Part shown: piece after piece, positions 45,149 to 54,039 of the stretch
How positions within the stretch are numbered: position 1 is the stretch's first letter
Layout of the letters: each line of letters opens with the position of its first letter
NCBI RefSeq assembly: GCF_000381965.1
Contig: NZ_KB908462.1
Coordinates: 1-64,000, forward strand
Length of the DNA stretch: 64,000 nt
Direction of reading: 5' to 3'
Origin: Oceanimonas smirnovii ATCC BAA-899
GTDB taxonomy: Bacteria > Pseudomonadota > Gammaproteobacteria > Enterobacterales > Aeromonadaceae
The notes under the pieces: generated by a model
The model's database searches: none
Seen by the model: only the letters and a program-made list of their open reading frames with translations
What the model was told of the DNA's origin: nothing
Made by a program: the position numbers and the translations under genes

Positions 45149-47344
45149 ATGTCACAGCAACAACTCGACGAGCTCAGCCCACAAGAGCAAAAAAAGCTTC
45201 AGGAGCTGATGGAAAAGGATGCCAAGTCCGAGCGCAAGCTCACCGGGCCCTGGGCCTGGCTGGTGGCGGCGCTGGCCGCGGCCATGGTCGTTCTTTACTT
45301 TTACGGTGCCGGCGTCGCCGCCCTCAGCACCCAATACCATCTTGGCATTTATGTGCTGATCACTTTTGTGCTGGTATTTCTGCTCTATCCTGCCGGCAGC
45401 CGCGGAGCCCATGCCGGCCTTTCCATTATAAGCGCTGCCCTGCTGGCCTTGCTGGCCGGCTGCTTTGTCATTTACGACTCCCCCACCACGCTTTACCAGC
45501 AATTCACGCTGTTCAAGGAGACCTGGGAATACGACGGCCTGAGCGTAGCGCTGGAGCAGGATGCCGACAAACTGCACTATGTGCTGCTGCTTACCCTGCC
45601 CTTTGCCGCCCTGATGCTGCCATTGGATCAGTGGCTGAGCCGGCGCAACAGCAACAGCCCCACCGCCAGCGATGTAGTGCTGGCGTTGATGGTAGCCGGC
45701 ACAGTGCTGTACTGGATCAGCCAGTTTGAAGCGCTCAACTACCGGGCCGGAGCCGAAAACGAGGTAGACATGCTGGTGAGCGTGGTGGGTCTTCTGCTGT
45801 CGCTGGAGATCTGCCGCCGGGTGCTGGGCTGGTCCATCACCCTGATCGGTGTGGGCATGATCGCTTTTGCCCTGTTCGGCCCCTACCTGCCGGAGCTGTT
45901 TGCCCACCGCGGTTTTCGCTTTGAGCGCCTCGCCACCGCCCTGTTCCTGACCACCAACGGCGTGTTCGGGGTGATGGCAAACGTACTGGCGACCTATGTG
46001 ATTCTGTTTATCTTTTTTGGCGCCTTCTTGCAGAAGTCCGGTGCCGGCAAGTTCTTTATCGACCTGCCCCTGGCCATGGCCGGGCGTTCCACCGGCGGCC
46101 CGGCCAAGGTGGCGGTGATCTCCTCTGCCCTGTTCGGATCTGTGTCCGGCTCCGCCATTGCCAACACAGTGTCGTCCGGCGCCTTTACCATTCCCATGAT
46201 GAAACGAGCCGGCTTCAAGCCCCACGTGGCCGGCGCTATTGAGCCCGCCGCCTCCATCGGTGGCATGTTCCTGCCCCCCATTATGGGCGCGGGCGGCTTT
46301 CTGATGGCCGAGCTCACCGGCACCCCCTATTCCACCATCATGATCCTGTCCATCGGGCCGGCCATTCTGTACTTCCTGGCGGTGTACTGCATGGTGCACT
46401 TCGAGGCCAAGAAACACGGCCTGGTGGGCGTGCAGGACGAGGAAATCCCCCACTGGAAAACCGTGTTCAAGAGCGGCTGGTACTATGCCCTGCCGCTGGT
46501 GATCATTACCGTGCTATTGCTGGCCGGCCGCTCCGCCGGTAACTCGGCATTCTGGGCCACGTTGTCGTGCATTGCAGTAAGCTGGGTCAACAAGGAAACC
46601 CGCATGGGGCCGAAGCAAATCTGGGAAGCCATTCAGGTAGGCGCGCGCAACACCCTGATTGTGGGTGCCACCATCGGCGTGATTGGCGTCATTGTGGGCA
46701 CCATTTCCCTCACCGGCATGGGCCTCAAGTTTTCGGATCTGATCATCTCCATGGCCGGTGACAGCCTGCTGCTGGCGCTGGTACTGGTGGCCATTGCCTC
46801 ACTGGTGCTGGGCATGGGCGTGCCGGTGACCGCCGCCTACCTGATTGTGGCCGTGCTGGCAGTGCCGGCCCTGGGCGAGTTCGGCGTCTCGGCCATTGCC
46901 GCCCACATGATAGTGTACTGGCTGTCCCAGGATTCCAACATCACGCCGCCGGTGTGCGTGGCCGCCTATGCCGGTGCCGCCATTGCCGGCTCGGATCCGT
47001 GGAAAACCGGCTGGACCTCCTTCAAGTTCGCCAAAATGCTGTACGTGATGCCACTGCTGTTTGCCTATGTACCGGCCATGCTGCTCGACGGCACTACCCT
47101 GGAGATCATCACCGCCTTTACGTCGGCCACTCTTGGGACCCTGGCCTTTGGTGCCTTTGCCATGGGCTATCTGCGCCGTAAAACTCACTGGCACGAATGG
47201 CTGCTGCTCGGTGCCGGCACCCTGCTGCTGTACTGGCCTACCTTTATATCGGATATCGCCGGCCTGGCGCTGGTGGCACTGGTGTGGTGGCTGCAGCGCG
47301 AAGGCGGTGCGACTCCCGCCGTTCACCATTCCAACGCCCATTAA
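45149..47344 (+). CDS. TRAP transporter permease, fused DctQ-DctM (TAXI type)
   Basis: 731 residues: a hydrophilic N-terminus (1-30), an N-terminal 4-helix DctQ-like part, and a 12-14-helix DctM part with SSALFGSVSGSAIANTVSSGAFTIPMMKRAGF and EPAASIGGMFLPPIMGAGGFLMAE, characteristic of TAXI-family TRAP permeases. Moves a substrate handed over by the binding protein encoded at 47852, driven by Na+ or H+. The substrate is unknown; dicarboxylates or glutamate are family precedents. GGTTAAGGA precedes the ATG. Confidence 0.93.
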   Translation: MSQQQLDELSPQEQKKLQELMEKDAKSERKLTGPWAWLVAALAAAMVVLYFYGAGVAALSTQYHLGIYVLITFVLVFLLYPAGSRGAHAGLSIISAALLALLAGCFVIYDSPTTLYQQFTLFKETWEYDGLSVALEQDADKLHYVLLLTLPFAALMLPLDQWLSRRNSNSPTASDVVLALMVAGTVLYWISQFEALNYRAGAENEVDMLVSVVGLLLSLEICRRVLGWSITLIGVGMIAFALFGPYLPELFAHRGFRFERLATALFLTTNGVFGVMANVLATYVILFIFFGAFLQKSGAGKFFIDLPLAMAGRSTGGPAKVAVISSALFGSVSGSAIANTVSSGAFTIPMMKRAGFKPHVAGAIEPAASIGGMFLPPIMGAGGFLMAELTGTPYSTIMILSIGPAILYFLAVYCMVHFEAKKHGLVGVQDEEIPHWKTVFKSGWYYALPLVIITVLLLAGRSAGNSAFWATLSCIAVSWVNKETRMGPKQIWEAIQVGARNTLIVGATIGVIGVIVGTISLTGMGLKFSDLIISMAGDSLLLALVLVAIASLVLGMGVPVTAAYLIVAVLAVPALGEFGVSAIAAHMIVYWLSQDSNITPPVCVAAYAGAAIAGSDPWKTGWTSFKFAKMLYVMPLLFAYVPAMLLDGTTLEIITAFTSATLGTLAFGAFAMGYLRRKTHWHEWLLLGAGTLLLYWPTFISDIAGLALVALVWWLQREGGATPAVHHSNAH

Positions 47345-47353
47345 GGAGCATGC

Positions 47354-47803
47354 ATGTCTGTTATTACTCATATTTTGTATGCCACCGACTTCTCTGAAGG
47401 GGCCGCTGAAGCAGCGGTCCTGGCCCGGGAGCTGGCCAAAGCCCACGGCGCACGCTTGCACCTGCTGCATGTGATCACCGAGCTGGATGACCGGCACCGT
47501 CGGGGCATTCCCGCCAGTGTGATGGAATCCTTTGTAAAAGAAGTTAAAACCCAGGCCATGGCCGATTTGCACAGCTTTCAGAGGCGTTATTTTCAGGGGC
47601 TGGAGAACCAGCTGACCACCGAGCTGCGTCTGGGGCACGGTGCCGACGAAATTCTGGCCAGTGCCACTGAAACAGGTGCCAGCCTGATTGTGCTCGGCAC
47701 CCGCAGCCGGCGCGGGATGGAAAAATGGCTTATCGGCTCCACCGCCGAGCGGGTGCTGCGCCAGTCTGCGTTGCCAGTACTGACCGTACCCGAGCGCAGC
47801 TGA
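47354..47803 (+). CDS. Universal stress protein (UspA family) inside the TRAP operon
   Basis: 149-residue single Usp domain: ILYATDFSEGAAEAA at the start and LIVLGTRSRRGMEKWLIGST near the end. The ATP-binding motif G-x2-G-x9-G(S/T) is altered to G-x2-S-x9-G-S, so nucleotide binding is uncertain. It sits between permease and binding-protein genes (9 and 48 nt gaps). TeaD of the Halomonas ectoine TRAP system is a precedent for Usp proteins regulating TRAP carriers. Confidence 0.9.
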   Translation: MSVITHILYATDFSEGAAEAAVLARELAKAHGARLHLLHVITELDDRHRRGIPASVMESFVKEVKTQAMADLHSFQRRYFQGLENQLTTELRLGHGADEILASATETGASLIVLGTRSRRGMEKWLIGSTAERVLRQSALPVLTVPERS

Positions 47804-47851
47804 CATTATTCATTGGAAGACCATAAACGTAACGACAACGAGGACATCATC

Positions 47852-48844
47852 ATGACCAAGCATACCCACTCCTTTCGCGTGTTAACCACCCTGGCGGTGG
47901 CCACTGTCGCCAGCCTGGGCGCTGCCACTACCCAGGCTCAGACCGAGCGTCTGGCTTTTTCCGGCGGCCCCGACGGCGGTACTTTTCAGTATTTTTCCAA
48001 CGGCATTTCCACCCGGCTGTCCCGCACCCTGGACGGGGTGGAAGTATCCAACATGGCCTCTGCCGGCTCGGTGGAAAACCTGCGCCGGGTTAACTCCCGT
48101 GATGCCGACTTTGGCATTGTCTATTCCGGCGACATGTTTCTGGGCCTGAACGGCAAGCTGACCAACGACACCCGCAAATACCGCAACGCCAAGGCGGTGT
48201 CCTACCTTTACGGTGCACCCGCCCACCTGATTGTGCTCGACGGTGCCGACATTACTGAAGTATCCCAGCTTGAAGGCAAGAGCGTGGCTGTGGGTCCGGC
48301 CGGCTCCGGTGCTGCCGCCTCGGCCCAGCGCTTTTTTGAAAGCGTAGGCCTGTGGGACAAGATCACCCCGCAATACATCGGCTATAACCAGGGTGCTTCC
48401 GCACTTGGGGACCGCCAGATCGATGCCCTCTGGGTGTTTGCCGGCTTCCCCAATGCCTCGGTTATTCAGGCTGCCTCCAGCAACGACATTCGCCTGTTGC
48501 AGGTACATGAAGCCGCAAGCCAGGGCACCCTGTTTCAGGATCACCCTTACTACGCCGAAGTGACCATTCCCGCCGGCACCTACCCGGGCGTGGACTACGA
48601 CGTGGTGACAGTACAGGACTCCGCCCTGTGGGTGGCCGGCCGTCATCTGTCTGCGGATCAGGTCGCTGCCAGCCTGAAACAAATTTATTCCGAGGAAGGG
48701 CTGACCTTTATGCGCTCTGTATCTCAGGCCGCAGCTTCAATGAGCATCGATTCGGGCACCATGGGCATAGTGACGCCGCTGCACGATGGTGCCAAGGCCT
48801 TCTGGACCGAGCAGGGCAAAACCCTGACTGATCAGCAGCAATAA
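47852..48844 (+). CDS. TAXI-family TRAP substrate-binding protein
   Basis: 330 residues with a signal peptide (about 1-29, ending TQA-Q), then the TAXI domain: FSGGPDGGTFQYFSNGIS, VSNMASAGSVENLRRVNSRDADFGIVYSGD, and VGPAGSGAAASAQRFFE. The start ATG 47852 has GAGGA 8 nt upstream and gives the signal peptide. Last gene of the permease-usp-binding protein operon. Confidence 0.92.
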   Translation: MTKHTHSFRVLTTLAVATVASLGAATTQAQTERLAFSGGPDGGTFQYFSNGISTRLSRTLDGVEVSNMASAGSVENLRRVNSRDADFGIVYSGDMFLGLNGKLTNDTRKYRNAKAVSYLYGAPAHLIVLDGADITEVSQLEGKSVAVGPAGSGAAASAQRFFESVGLWDKITPQYIGYNQGASALGDRQIDALWVFAGFPNASVIQAASSNDIRLLQVHEAASQGTLFQDHPYYAEVTIPAGTYPGVDYDVVTVQDSALWVAGRHLSADQVAASLKQIYSEEGLTFMRSVSQAAASMSIDSGTMGIVTPLHDGAKAFWTEQGKTLTDQQQ

Positions 48845-48868
48845 AATACTCGCTTTTCCTCTCTAATT

Positions 48869-48896
48869 AACGGGCCCATTGCGGCCCGTTTTCTTG
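48869..48896 (+). terminator. Intrinsic terminator of the TAXI-TRAP operon
   Basis: Stem ACGGGCC/GGCCCGT with loop CATTGC followed by TTTCTT. Confidence 0.88.
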
Positions 48897-48940
48897 TTAT
48901 AGTCTTTGAGTTATTTTTTCTACCTTCTCAGGAGACAGTG

Positions 48941-49504
48941 ATGACGCACTTATATCCCGAACAGGATGCCCTTCTCGACACTGCCCTGGATCTGGCACTG
49001 GAGCGCGGCTGGCACGGCTTTTGTTTACGCCAGCTGGCCGATGCCGGGAACATGACCCTGGCTGAGCTGAGCCAATATTACCGCTCTCGCGATGATCTGG
49101 CAGAAGCCCTGTTCGACCGGGCCGATCAGGCCATGCTGAGTGTGCAGCAAGACTGGCAGCAGCCTCTGCATGAGCGGCTGTTCAGCACCCTGATGGTCTG
49201 GTTTGATTCCCTGTCGCCCTATCGCAGTCTGGTTAAAGACATGCTCGGCTACAAGCTGGAACCCGGCCATCTGCACCTGCAGGCCCATGGCATTACCCGG
49301 GTAAGCCGCACCGTGCAGTGGCTGCTGGAAGCCACCGACTGGCAGGCGGGTGGTCTGCGCCGCAGTGCCGGCGAGGTGGCGCTGACCGGCATTTATCTCA
49401 CTGCCATGGCCAGCTTTGTTAATGATGCCAGCGATCATTTCGACACCACAGAAACCTTGCTCTATGGTCTGCTGAGGCGTTCAAGCCGCCTGCTGCAGGA
49501 CTGA
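48941..49504 (+). CDS. TetR-like regulator
   Basis: 187 residues with a TetR-type N-terminal HTH (about 8-52: ALDLALERGWHGFCLRQLADAGNMTLAELSQYYRSRDDLAEALFDRAD) and an all-helical C-terminal part that resembles the COQ9-like subgroup of TetR proteins. The ligand is unknown. ATG 48941 is placed 6 nt after GGAG; a GTG 3 nt earlier is possible. Eighteen nt upstream of the unknown 456-residue gene, so probably co-transcribed. Confidence 0.82.
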   Translation: MTHLYPEQDALLDTALDLALERGWHGFCLRQLADAGNMTLAELSQYYRSRDDLAEALFDRADQAMLSVQQDWQQPLHERLFSTLMVWFDSLSPYRSLVKDMLGYKLEPGHLHLQAHGITRVSRTVQWLLEATDWQAGGLRRSAGEVALTGIYLTAMASFVNDASDHFDTTETLLYGLLRRSSRLLQD

Positions 49505-49522
49505 CACCGGAGCCTGCACCTT

Positions 49523-50893
49523 GTGATTTTTGCCGAACGTAAAGACGGTCATCTGCTCAAGCTGTCGCGCATTTTGCGGGAAGCCACCGAGCACCGCTTT
49601 GAGCTTTATCTGTTTGTGCCCGGCGAGCTGGGACTGAACAGCACTGTGGTGCCCGAAGAAAGCTTTTATCACAACGCCATTCATACCAGCCGCACCTATT
49701 TCAGTGACAGGCCGCACCTGCCGCTGGTGCACAGCCGGCTGGCGGAGCGGGGCAAGCTCACGCCCGAGCAATACCGGCTCAGTCTCAGCCTTTATGGTTA
49801 TCAGTATGTGGTGGGGCTGGAGCAGTCCTGTCACGATCTGCGCAACCACATGGAAACAGTAGAGCTGGAAAAGGTGGAAGAAGTGGTGGCTCTGGCCCAG
49901 GACATTCTCAGCCGGCTGCGCCGCCGCGTGCCCACCGACGACACCCTGCGCAAGTATTACACCAACATAGACAACTATGTGTCCTGGTTTACCGAGCAGC
50001 GGCTGCTGGGGCTGGTGGCTCACCTGCCCCGCAACGGCGACTATAAAACCGTGAAGTCCATGCTGCTGGATGTGTGTCAGCTCGAGCGCCAGCACCGCAT
50101 AGAGCACCAATACAATACCGCCCATGCCAGCGATTCATTATCCCGCATTTCCAACAAGATGCGGCTGTTGCGCCGGCTGATCGAATACCCGGTCACCCTC
50201 AAGGAAAAAACCCGGGAGCTGGGCGGCGGCGAGCAAAAACTGCTTAAATCCGTGGTCACCGCCGTGGTGATGACCACTGTCTCGCTGGCCGCTTATGAAG
50301 TACGGGAAACCCTGGGTGGTATTTCCATGATGGTGATTTTTGCTCTGGCCCTGCTCTATGCACTGCGGGAGCTGTTCAAGGACGACCTGCGCAACACCCT
50401 CTGGCGCTGGCTGCGCAAGGGCAGACCCAAATGGCGGCGGCAGTATTTTGATGTGCACAGCAGTCAGCCCGTGGGCCGCCAGCTGGAATGGTTTGATTAC
50501 AAGCGTCCGTCCCGGGTGCCCGATGAGGTACGCGCCGTGCGTCGGGCCAGCATCAGCCAGCGGGAAGAAGTGGTGATGTTTTACGGCAGCCATTCGCGCA
50601 TGCTGCCCACCCGATTTCTGACCGGCTATGAACAGACCCGGGAAAGCCTGCAGCTGGATTTAAGCATGCTGGCACGGCTAATGGAAAAAGGCTCTCACCA
50701 TGTGTATCAGCTTAAAGACAATCAGGTGGCCCGCCAGCCGGTGGAAAAACGCTATCTGTTCAACCTGGTCACCCGCGAGGTTCAGGGCCAGAAGCCACCG
50801 GTGCTGCAGCGCTGGAAGGTGGTGGTCAGCCGCTCCAAGATAGTGGAAATTGAAGAAATTCCGCAATCATCAAAAAACGGAAAAAAGCTGTAA
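49523..50893 (+). CDS. Uncharacterised membrane protein, 456 residues
   Basis: Not recognised. GTG start after a GGAG-containing site. The first 240 residues are soluble and charged, with helical segments (for example 100-135). Two membrane helices follow at about 240-258 and 265-283, joined by a very short loop (a hairpin), and then about 170 basic residues ([17 protein letters not shown]). Both large domains would then face the cytoplasm. It follows the TetR-like gene closely and precedes the bufferin operon by 82 bp. Confidence 0.78.
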   Translation: MIFAERKDGHLLKLSRILREATEHRFELYLFVPGELGLNSTVVPEESFYHNAIHTSRTYFSDRPHLPLVHSRLAERGKLTPEQYRLSLSLYGYQYVVGLEQSCHDLRNHMETVELEKVEEVVALAQDILSRLRRRVPTDDTLRKYYTNIDNYVSWFTEQRLLGLVAHLPRNGDYKTVKSMLLDVCQLERQHRIEHQYNTAHASDSLSRISNKMRLLRRLIEYPVTLKEKTRELGGGEQKLLKSVVTAVVMTTVSLAAYEVRETLGGISMMVIFALALLYALRELFKDDLRNTLWRWLRKGRPKWRRQYFDVHSSQPVGRQLEWFDYKRPSRVPDEVRAVRRASISQREEVVMFYGSHSRMLPTRFLTGYEQTRESLQLDLSMLARLMEKGSHHVYQLKDNQVARQPVEKRYLFNLVTREVQGQKPPVLQRWKVVVSRSKIVEIEEIPQSSKNGKKL

Positions 50894-50914
50894 GAATCCG
50901 GCCCTCTCATTCGA
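50889..50914 (+). promoter_or_regulatory. ECF-sigma promoter candidate of the bufferin operon
   Basis: GTAAGA (50889-50894), 16-bp spacer, CGAC (50911-50914). This resembles the GTAACC-N16-CGAA type known for the Caulobacter SigF regulon, which includes similar DUF2282 operons. It lies 62 bp before the precursor start and overlaps the end of the upstream gene, consistent with autoregulation by the operon's own sigma factor. Confidence 0.45.
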
Positions 50915-50975
50915 CTGTACAGAAGAACAGACACACAAGACGGTTTGTTTCTTCACTGACAGAAGGATGCTGAGT

Positions 50976-51284
50976 ATGAATAAGGTCAACACTGCTACTA
51001 CCCTTGCCTTTGCCCTGAGCACAGCACTGGCCGCTTCCGGCACGGCGCTTGCCGACAATCACAGCGGCATCAAAGGCGAGATGGAAAAATGCTACGGCGT
51101 GGCCCTGGCCGGCCAGAATGACTGCGCAGCCGGCCCCGGCACCAGCTGCGCCGGCACATCAAAAACCGACTATCAGGGCAATGCCTGGAAACTGGTGCCC
51201 GCCGGCACCTGTCTGGAAACCGACTCCCCCACCTCGCCCACCGGCAAGGGCCAGCTGAACGCCTTTGATGAAGTAAAGGCCTGA
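50976..51284 (+). CDS. bufA: Bufferin-type RiPP precursor (DUF2282, BufA1)
   Basis: 102-residue secreted peptide: signal peptide 1-26 (ALA-D), then a core with four cysteines, Cys39 in [15 protein letters not shown], Cys50, Cys58 in [10 protein letters not shown] and Cys79 in PAGTCL, the standard BufA1 pattern. In characterised bufferins an MNIO enzyme converts core cysteines into thiooxazole groups, and the periplasmic product binds copper. ATG 50976 is 8 nt after AGGA; two earlier in-frame ATGs lack this. First gene of bufA-bufB-bufC-doxX-sigma-antisigma. Confidence 0.93.
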   Translation: MNKVNTATTLAFALSTALAASGTALADNHSGIKGEMEKCYGVALAGQNDCAAGPGTSCAGTSKTDYQGNAWKLVPAGTCLETDSPTSPTGKGQLNAFDEVKA

Positions 51285-51299
51285 GCCCAGGGAGGCACC

Positions 51300-52187
51300 A
51301 TGACCACATCGTTTAACCGGGCGTCGTCGGGTGCCTTTTCCCTGCCGGCCTCGGCGGGGCTGGGGCTCAAACTGCAGCACACCGAGGAAATACTCACCAC
51401 TCACCCGCCCCTGGGCTTTGTGGAAATTCATGCGGAAAATTTTATGGTGGCGGGCGGCCCCCGCCATCATTACTTAAGCCGTATTCGGCAGCATTACGCG
51501 TTGTCGGTCCATGGTGTGGGCCTGTCGCTGGGGGGAAAGGAACCTCTGAACCAGGAGCATCTGACCCGGCTGGCGCAACTGGTTGCACGTTATCAGCCCG
51601 AGGCGGTGTCGGAGCATATCGCCTGGTCCGGACTGGGCGGCCGCTATACCAATGATCTGCTGCCCCTGGCTTACACGCCCGCCAGTCTGCAACGGCTGTG
51701 CAGCCATATCGACCAGGTGCAGCAAACACTGAACCGCCCCATTATGGTGGAAAACCCCGCCACCTATCTGCGCTTTACCGAATCCACCCTGAGTGAGGCC
51801 GATTTTATCAGCGAGGCGGTGCGCCGCACCGGCTGTGGCCTGCTGCTGGATGTAAACAATGTGTATGTGTCGGCGGTCAATCACCATTACGACGCCCGGG
51901 CCTATATTCAGGCGCTGCCACTGGACCGGGCAGGCGAAGTGCACCTGGCGGGCTTTGACGAACAGGCCGACGACAGCGGCGCGCCCCTGCTGATAGACAG
52001 TCACGGCAGCCCGGTGGCCGAGCCGGTGTGGGCGTTGTACCAATGGCTGCTGGCGCACACCGGCCCCCTGCCCACCCTGCTGGAGCGGGACAATAATGTG
52101 CCCGCCCTGAATGAGTTACTGACAGAAACGGCGCATATTCAGCGCCTGCTCGATGAGCCACGTCTCAGGGAGTGCCGCCATGCATGA
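51300..52187 (+). CDS. bufB: MNIO/DUF692 multinuclear iron enzyme BufB
   Basis: 295-residue TIM-barrel enzyme of the DUF692 family: GFVEIHAENFM, LSVHGVGLSLGG, VSEHIAWSG, MVENPATYL, LLLDVNNVYVSAVNHHYD, EVHLAGFDEQ and PTLLERDNN. These carry the His/Asp/Glu iron ligands of MNIO proteins. Expected to modify cysteines of the precursor encoded 15 nt upstream. GGGAGGCACC precedes the ATG. Ends by overlapping bufC. Confidence 0.94.
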   Translation: MTTSFNRASSGAFSLPASAGLGLKLQHTEEILTTHPPLGFVEIHAENFMVAGGPRHHYLSRIRQHYALSVHGVGLSLGGKEPLNQEHLTRLAQLVARYQPEAVSEHIAWSGLGGRYTNDLLPLAYTPASLQRLCSHIDQVQQTLNRPIMVENPATYLRFTESTLSEADFISEAVRRTGCGLLLDVNNVYVSAVNHHYDARAYIQALPLDRAGEVHLAGFDEQADDSGAPLLIDSHGSPVAEPVWALYQWLLAHTGPLPTLLERDNNVPALNELLTETAHIQRLLDEPRLRECRHA

Positions 52188-52932
52188 CGCCTTTCTCGAC
52201 GCCCTGCTCGACCCGGTCCGGCCGGTGCCCGATGCTGTGGCCGCCCATGACGGCCGGCAGGCCCGCTTCAACGTCTATCGCAATAACGTGCGGGTGTCAC
52301 TGACCGAGGCGCTGGCGGCGCAGTTCCCGGTATGCCGGCAACTGGTGGGGGAAGACTTTTTTAACGCCATGACAGGTTGTTATATAGCGCAGTCGTTGCC
52401 CGCCTCACCGCTGCTTACCGACTATGGCCACAGCCTGCCTGAGTTTATCGAGGGCTTTGCTCCCGCTGCCAGTGTGCCCTATCTGGCGGATATGGCGCGG
52501 CTGGAGCTGGCGGTACAAGCCGTGCTCCATGCAGCCGATGCCAGGCCACTGCCACCGGAACAATTACAGTTGCTGCTGGCGGATCCGGAACGTCTGGCCA
52601 GCCACAAGCTGAAACTGAGCCCCGACTGTGCCCTGCTGCGCTCAGCCTTTGCAGTAGGTTCCATCTGGCTGGCCCACCAGGGCGAGGGCCGGCTTAAAGA
52701 CATACAGGCCGCCACTGCGGAAAATGCCCTGCTACTGCGCACCAGCCTGTCGGTTGCCCTGCTGCGCCTGAATAACGCCGATGCCGCCTTTATGGCCGGG
52801 CTGCTGACCGGTCAGCCTTTAGGGCTGGCCCTTGAGCGCACGACACAGCAGCACCCGCAGTATAACCCCGCCAATATGCTGAACTGCCTGCTGCGCCAGC
52901 GCCTGATCACCGGTACAGGAGCTGCATCATGA
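52180..52932 (+). CDS. bufC: DUF2063 bufferin partner protein BufC
   Basis: 250 residues; N-terminal DUF2063 domain (RFNVYRNNVRVSLTEALAAQFPVCRQLVGEDFF, then DYGHSLPEFIEGFAPAASVPYLADMARLE). In MNIO systems this protein delivers or recognises the precursor. ATG 52180 has GGAG 7 nt upstream and overlaps the bufB stop by 8 nt; an ATG 27 nt earlier is possible but lacks a site. Confidence 0.92.
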   Translation: MHDAFLDALLDPVRPVPDAVAAHDGRQARFNVYRNNVRVSLTEALAAQFPVCRQLVGEDFFNAMTGCYIAQSLPASPLLTDYGHSLPEFIEGFAPAASVPYLADMARLELAVQAVLHAADARPLPPEQLQLLLADPERLASHKLKLSPDCALLRSAFAVGSIWLAHQGEGRLKDIQAATAENALLLRTSLSVALLRLNNADAAFMAGLLTGQPLGLALERTTQQHPQYNPANMLNCLLRQRLITGTGAAS

Positions 52933-53411
52933 AGCTGACCAACACACTGTGTACCTGGCGCAACGTGCTTAATCGTCTGCCCCATTCATTTATCGCCCTG
53001 CTGGGCCGGTTTGCCATTGCCGCCGTGTTCTGGCGCTCGGGCCAGACCAAGGTAGACAACTTCAGCCTCGACATCGTCAGCGGCGAGTTCAGTCTGGGCT
53101 GGCCCAGCCTGAATCCGTCTGCGGTGTTTCTGTTTCGGGAAGAGTACCGGCTGCCGCTGATTTCTCCCGAGCTGGGTGCCCTGCTGGCGGCTACTGCCGA
53201 GCATGTGTTTCCGCTGCTGTTGTTGCTGGGGCTGGCAACCCGGCTGTCGGCGCTGGCGCTGCTGGCCATGACCCTGGTGATCCAGGTGCTGGTGTATCCC
53301 GGTGCCTGGCCGCTGCACGGCGTCTGGGCCACGGTATTACTGCTGCTGGCCGCTCGCGGGCCGGGCATCATTTCAGTGGATTATTGGCTAACCGGAAAAC
53401 GGTGTGATTAA
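52929..53411 (+). CDS. DoxX-family membrane protein of the bufferin operon
   Basis: 160 residues, four membrane helices, with the DoxX hallmarks GRFAIAAVFWRSGQTKV and AEHVFPLLLLLGLATRLSALALLAMT. Exact role unknown; DoxX proteins regularly accompany BufABC. ATGA overlap with bufC. Its stop precedes the sigma-factor start by 40 nt. Confidence 0.9.
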   Translation: MKLTNTLCTWRNVLNRLPHSFIALLGRFAIAAVFWRSGQTKVDNFSLDIVSGEFSLGWPSLNPSAVFLFREEYRLPLISPELGALLAATAEHVFPLLLLLGLATRLSALALLAMTLVIQVLVYPGAWPLHGVWATVLLLLAARGPGIISVDYWLTGKRCD

Positions 53412-53451
53412 CTGTTACTTATCTCACCATACCCAACTGACAAGGATTGTT

Positions 53452-54039
53452 ATGGCGATTTCTTCCGGTGCCAGTGCTGGGCTGAACGAGCAACTGCGGC
53501 TGCAGATGCTGAAATTTGCCACCCTGCAACTGCGCGATCCCACGCTGGCGGAAGACGCCGTGCAGGAAGCCATGCTGGGAGCTTTCCGCTATGCCGACTC
53601 CTTTAACGGCAAGGCCGCCTACAAAACCTGGGTGTTTGCCATTCTCAAGCACAAAATTGCCGATGAGTTACGCAAGCGCCAAAAGCTTGCCACCGTCAGC
53701 GAACTGAATGATGAGGACGATCAGCAGTTTGAAGAAAAGCTGTTTAATCAAAACGGCCGCTGGCACAAGCAGGAGCGACCGCAGCGCTGGAGCTCCCCCG
53801 ACGACAGCCTGGAAGATGAACGCTTCTGGCAAATCTTTGAAGCCTGCCTCAACGGCTTGCCTGCCAGTCAGGGCAGAGTCTTTATGATGCGGGAGTTTGT
53901 GGGGCTGGAAAGTTCAGAGATCTGTGCCGAGCTTGCCCTCACCGTCAGTAACCTGAATGTGCTGCTGTACCGGGCACGGCTCAGATTGCGGGCATGTCTG
54001 GAAAATCGCTGGCAGCAACAAGGAGACTGCGCATGCTGA
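53452..54039 (+). CDS. ECF RNA polymerase sigma factor
   Basis: 195 residues: sigma region 2 (about 12-75: FATLQLRDPTLAEDAVQEAMLGAFRYADSFNGKAAYKTWVFAILKHKIADELRKR) and region 4 (about 130-185: GLPASQGRVFMMREFVGLESSEICAELALTVSNLNVLLYRARLRLR). Between them is a charged insertion of about 50 residues. The start at 53452 has AGGA 5 nt upstream; an earlier ATG would overlap doxX. Expected to drive its own operon via the promoter candidate at 50889. Confidence 0.92.
   Translation: MAISSGASAGLNEQLRLQMLKFATLQLRDPTLAEDAVQEAMLGAFRYADSFNGKAAYKTWVFAILKHKIADELRKRQKLATVSELNDEDDQQFEEKLFNQNGRWHKQERPQRWSSPDDSLEDERFWQIFEACLNGLPASQGRVFMMREFVGLESSEICAELALTVSNLNVLLYRARLRLRACLENRWQQQGDCAC

Noticed and set aside
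45152-46453. A 433-codon minus-strand frame opposite the TRAP permease
   Set aside because: His/Gly/Gln-rich antisense shadow with no family features.
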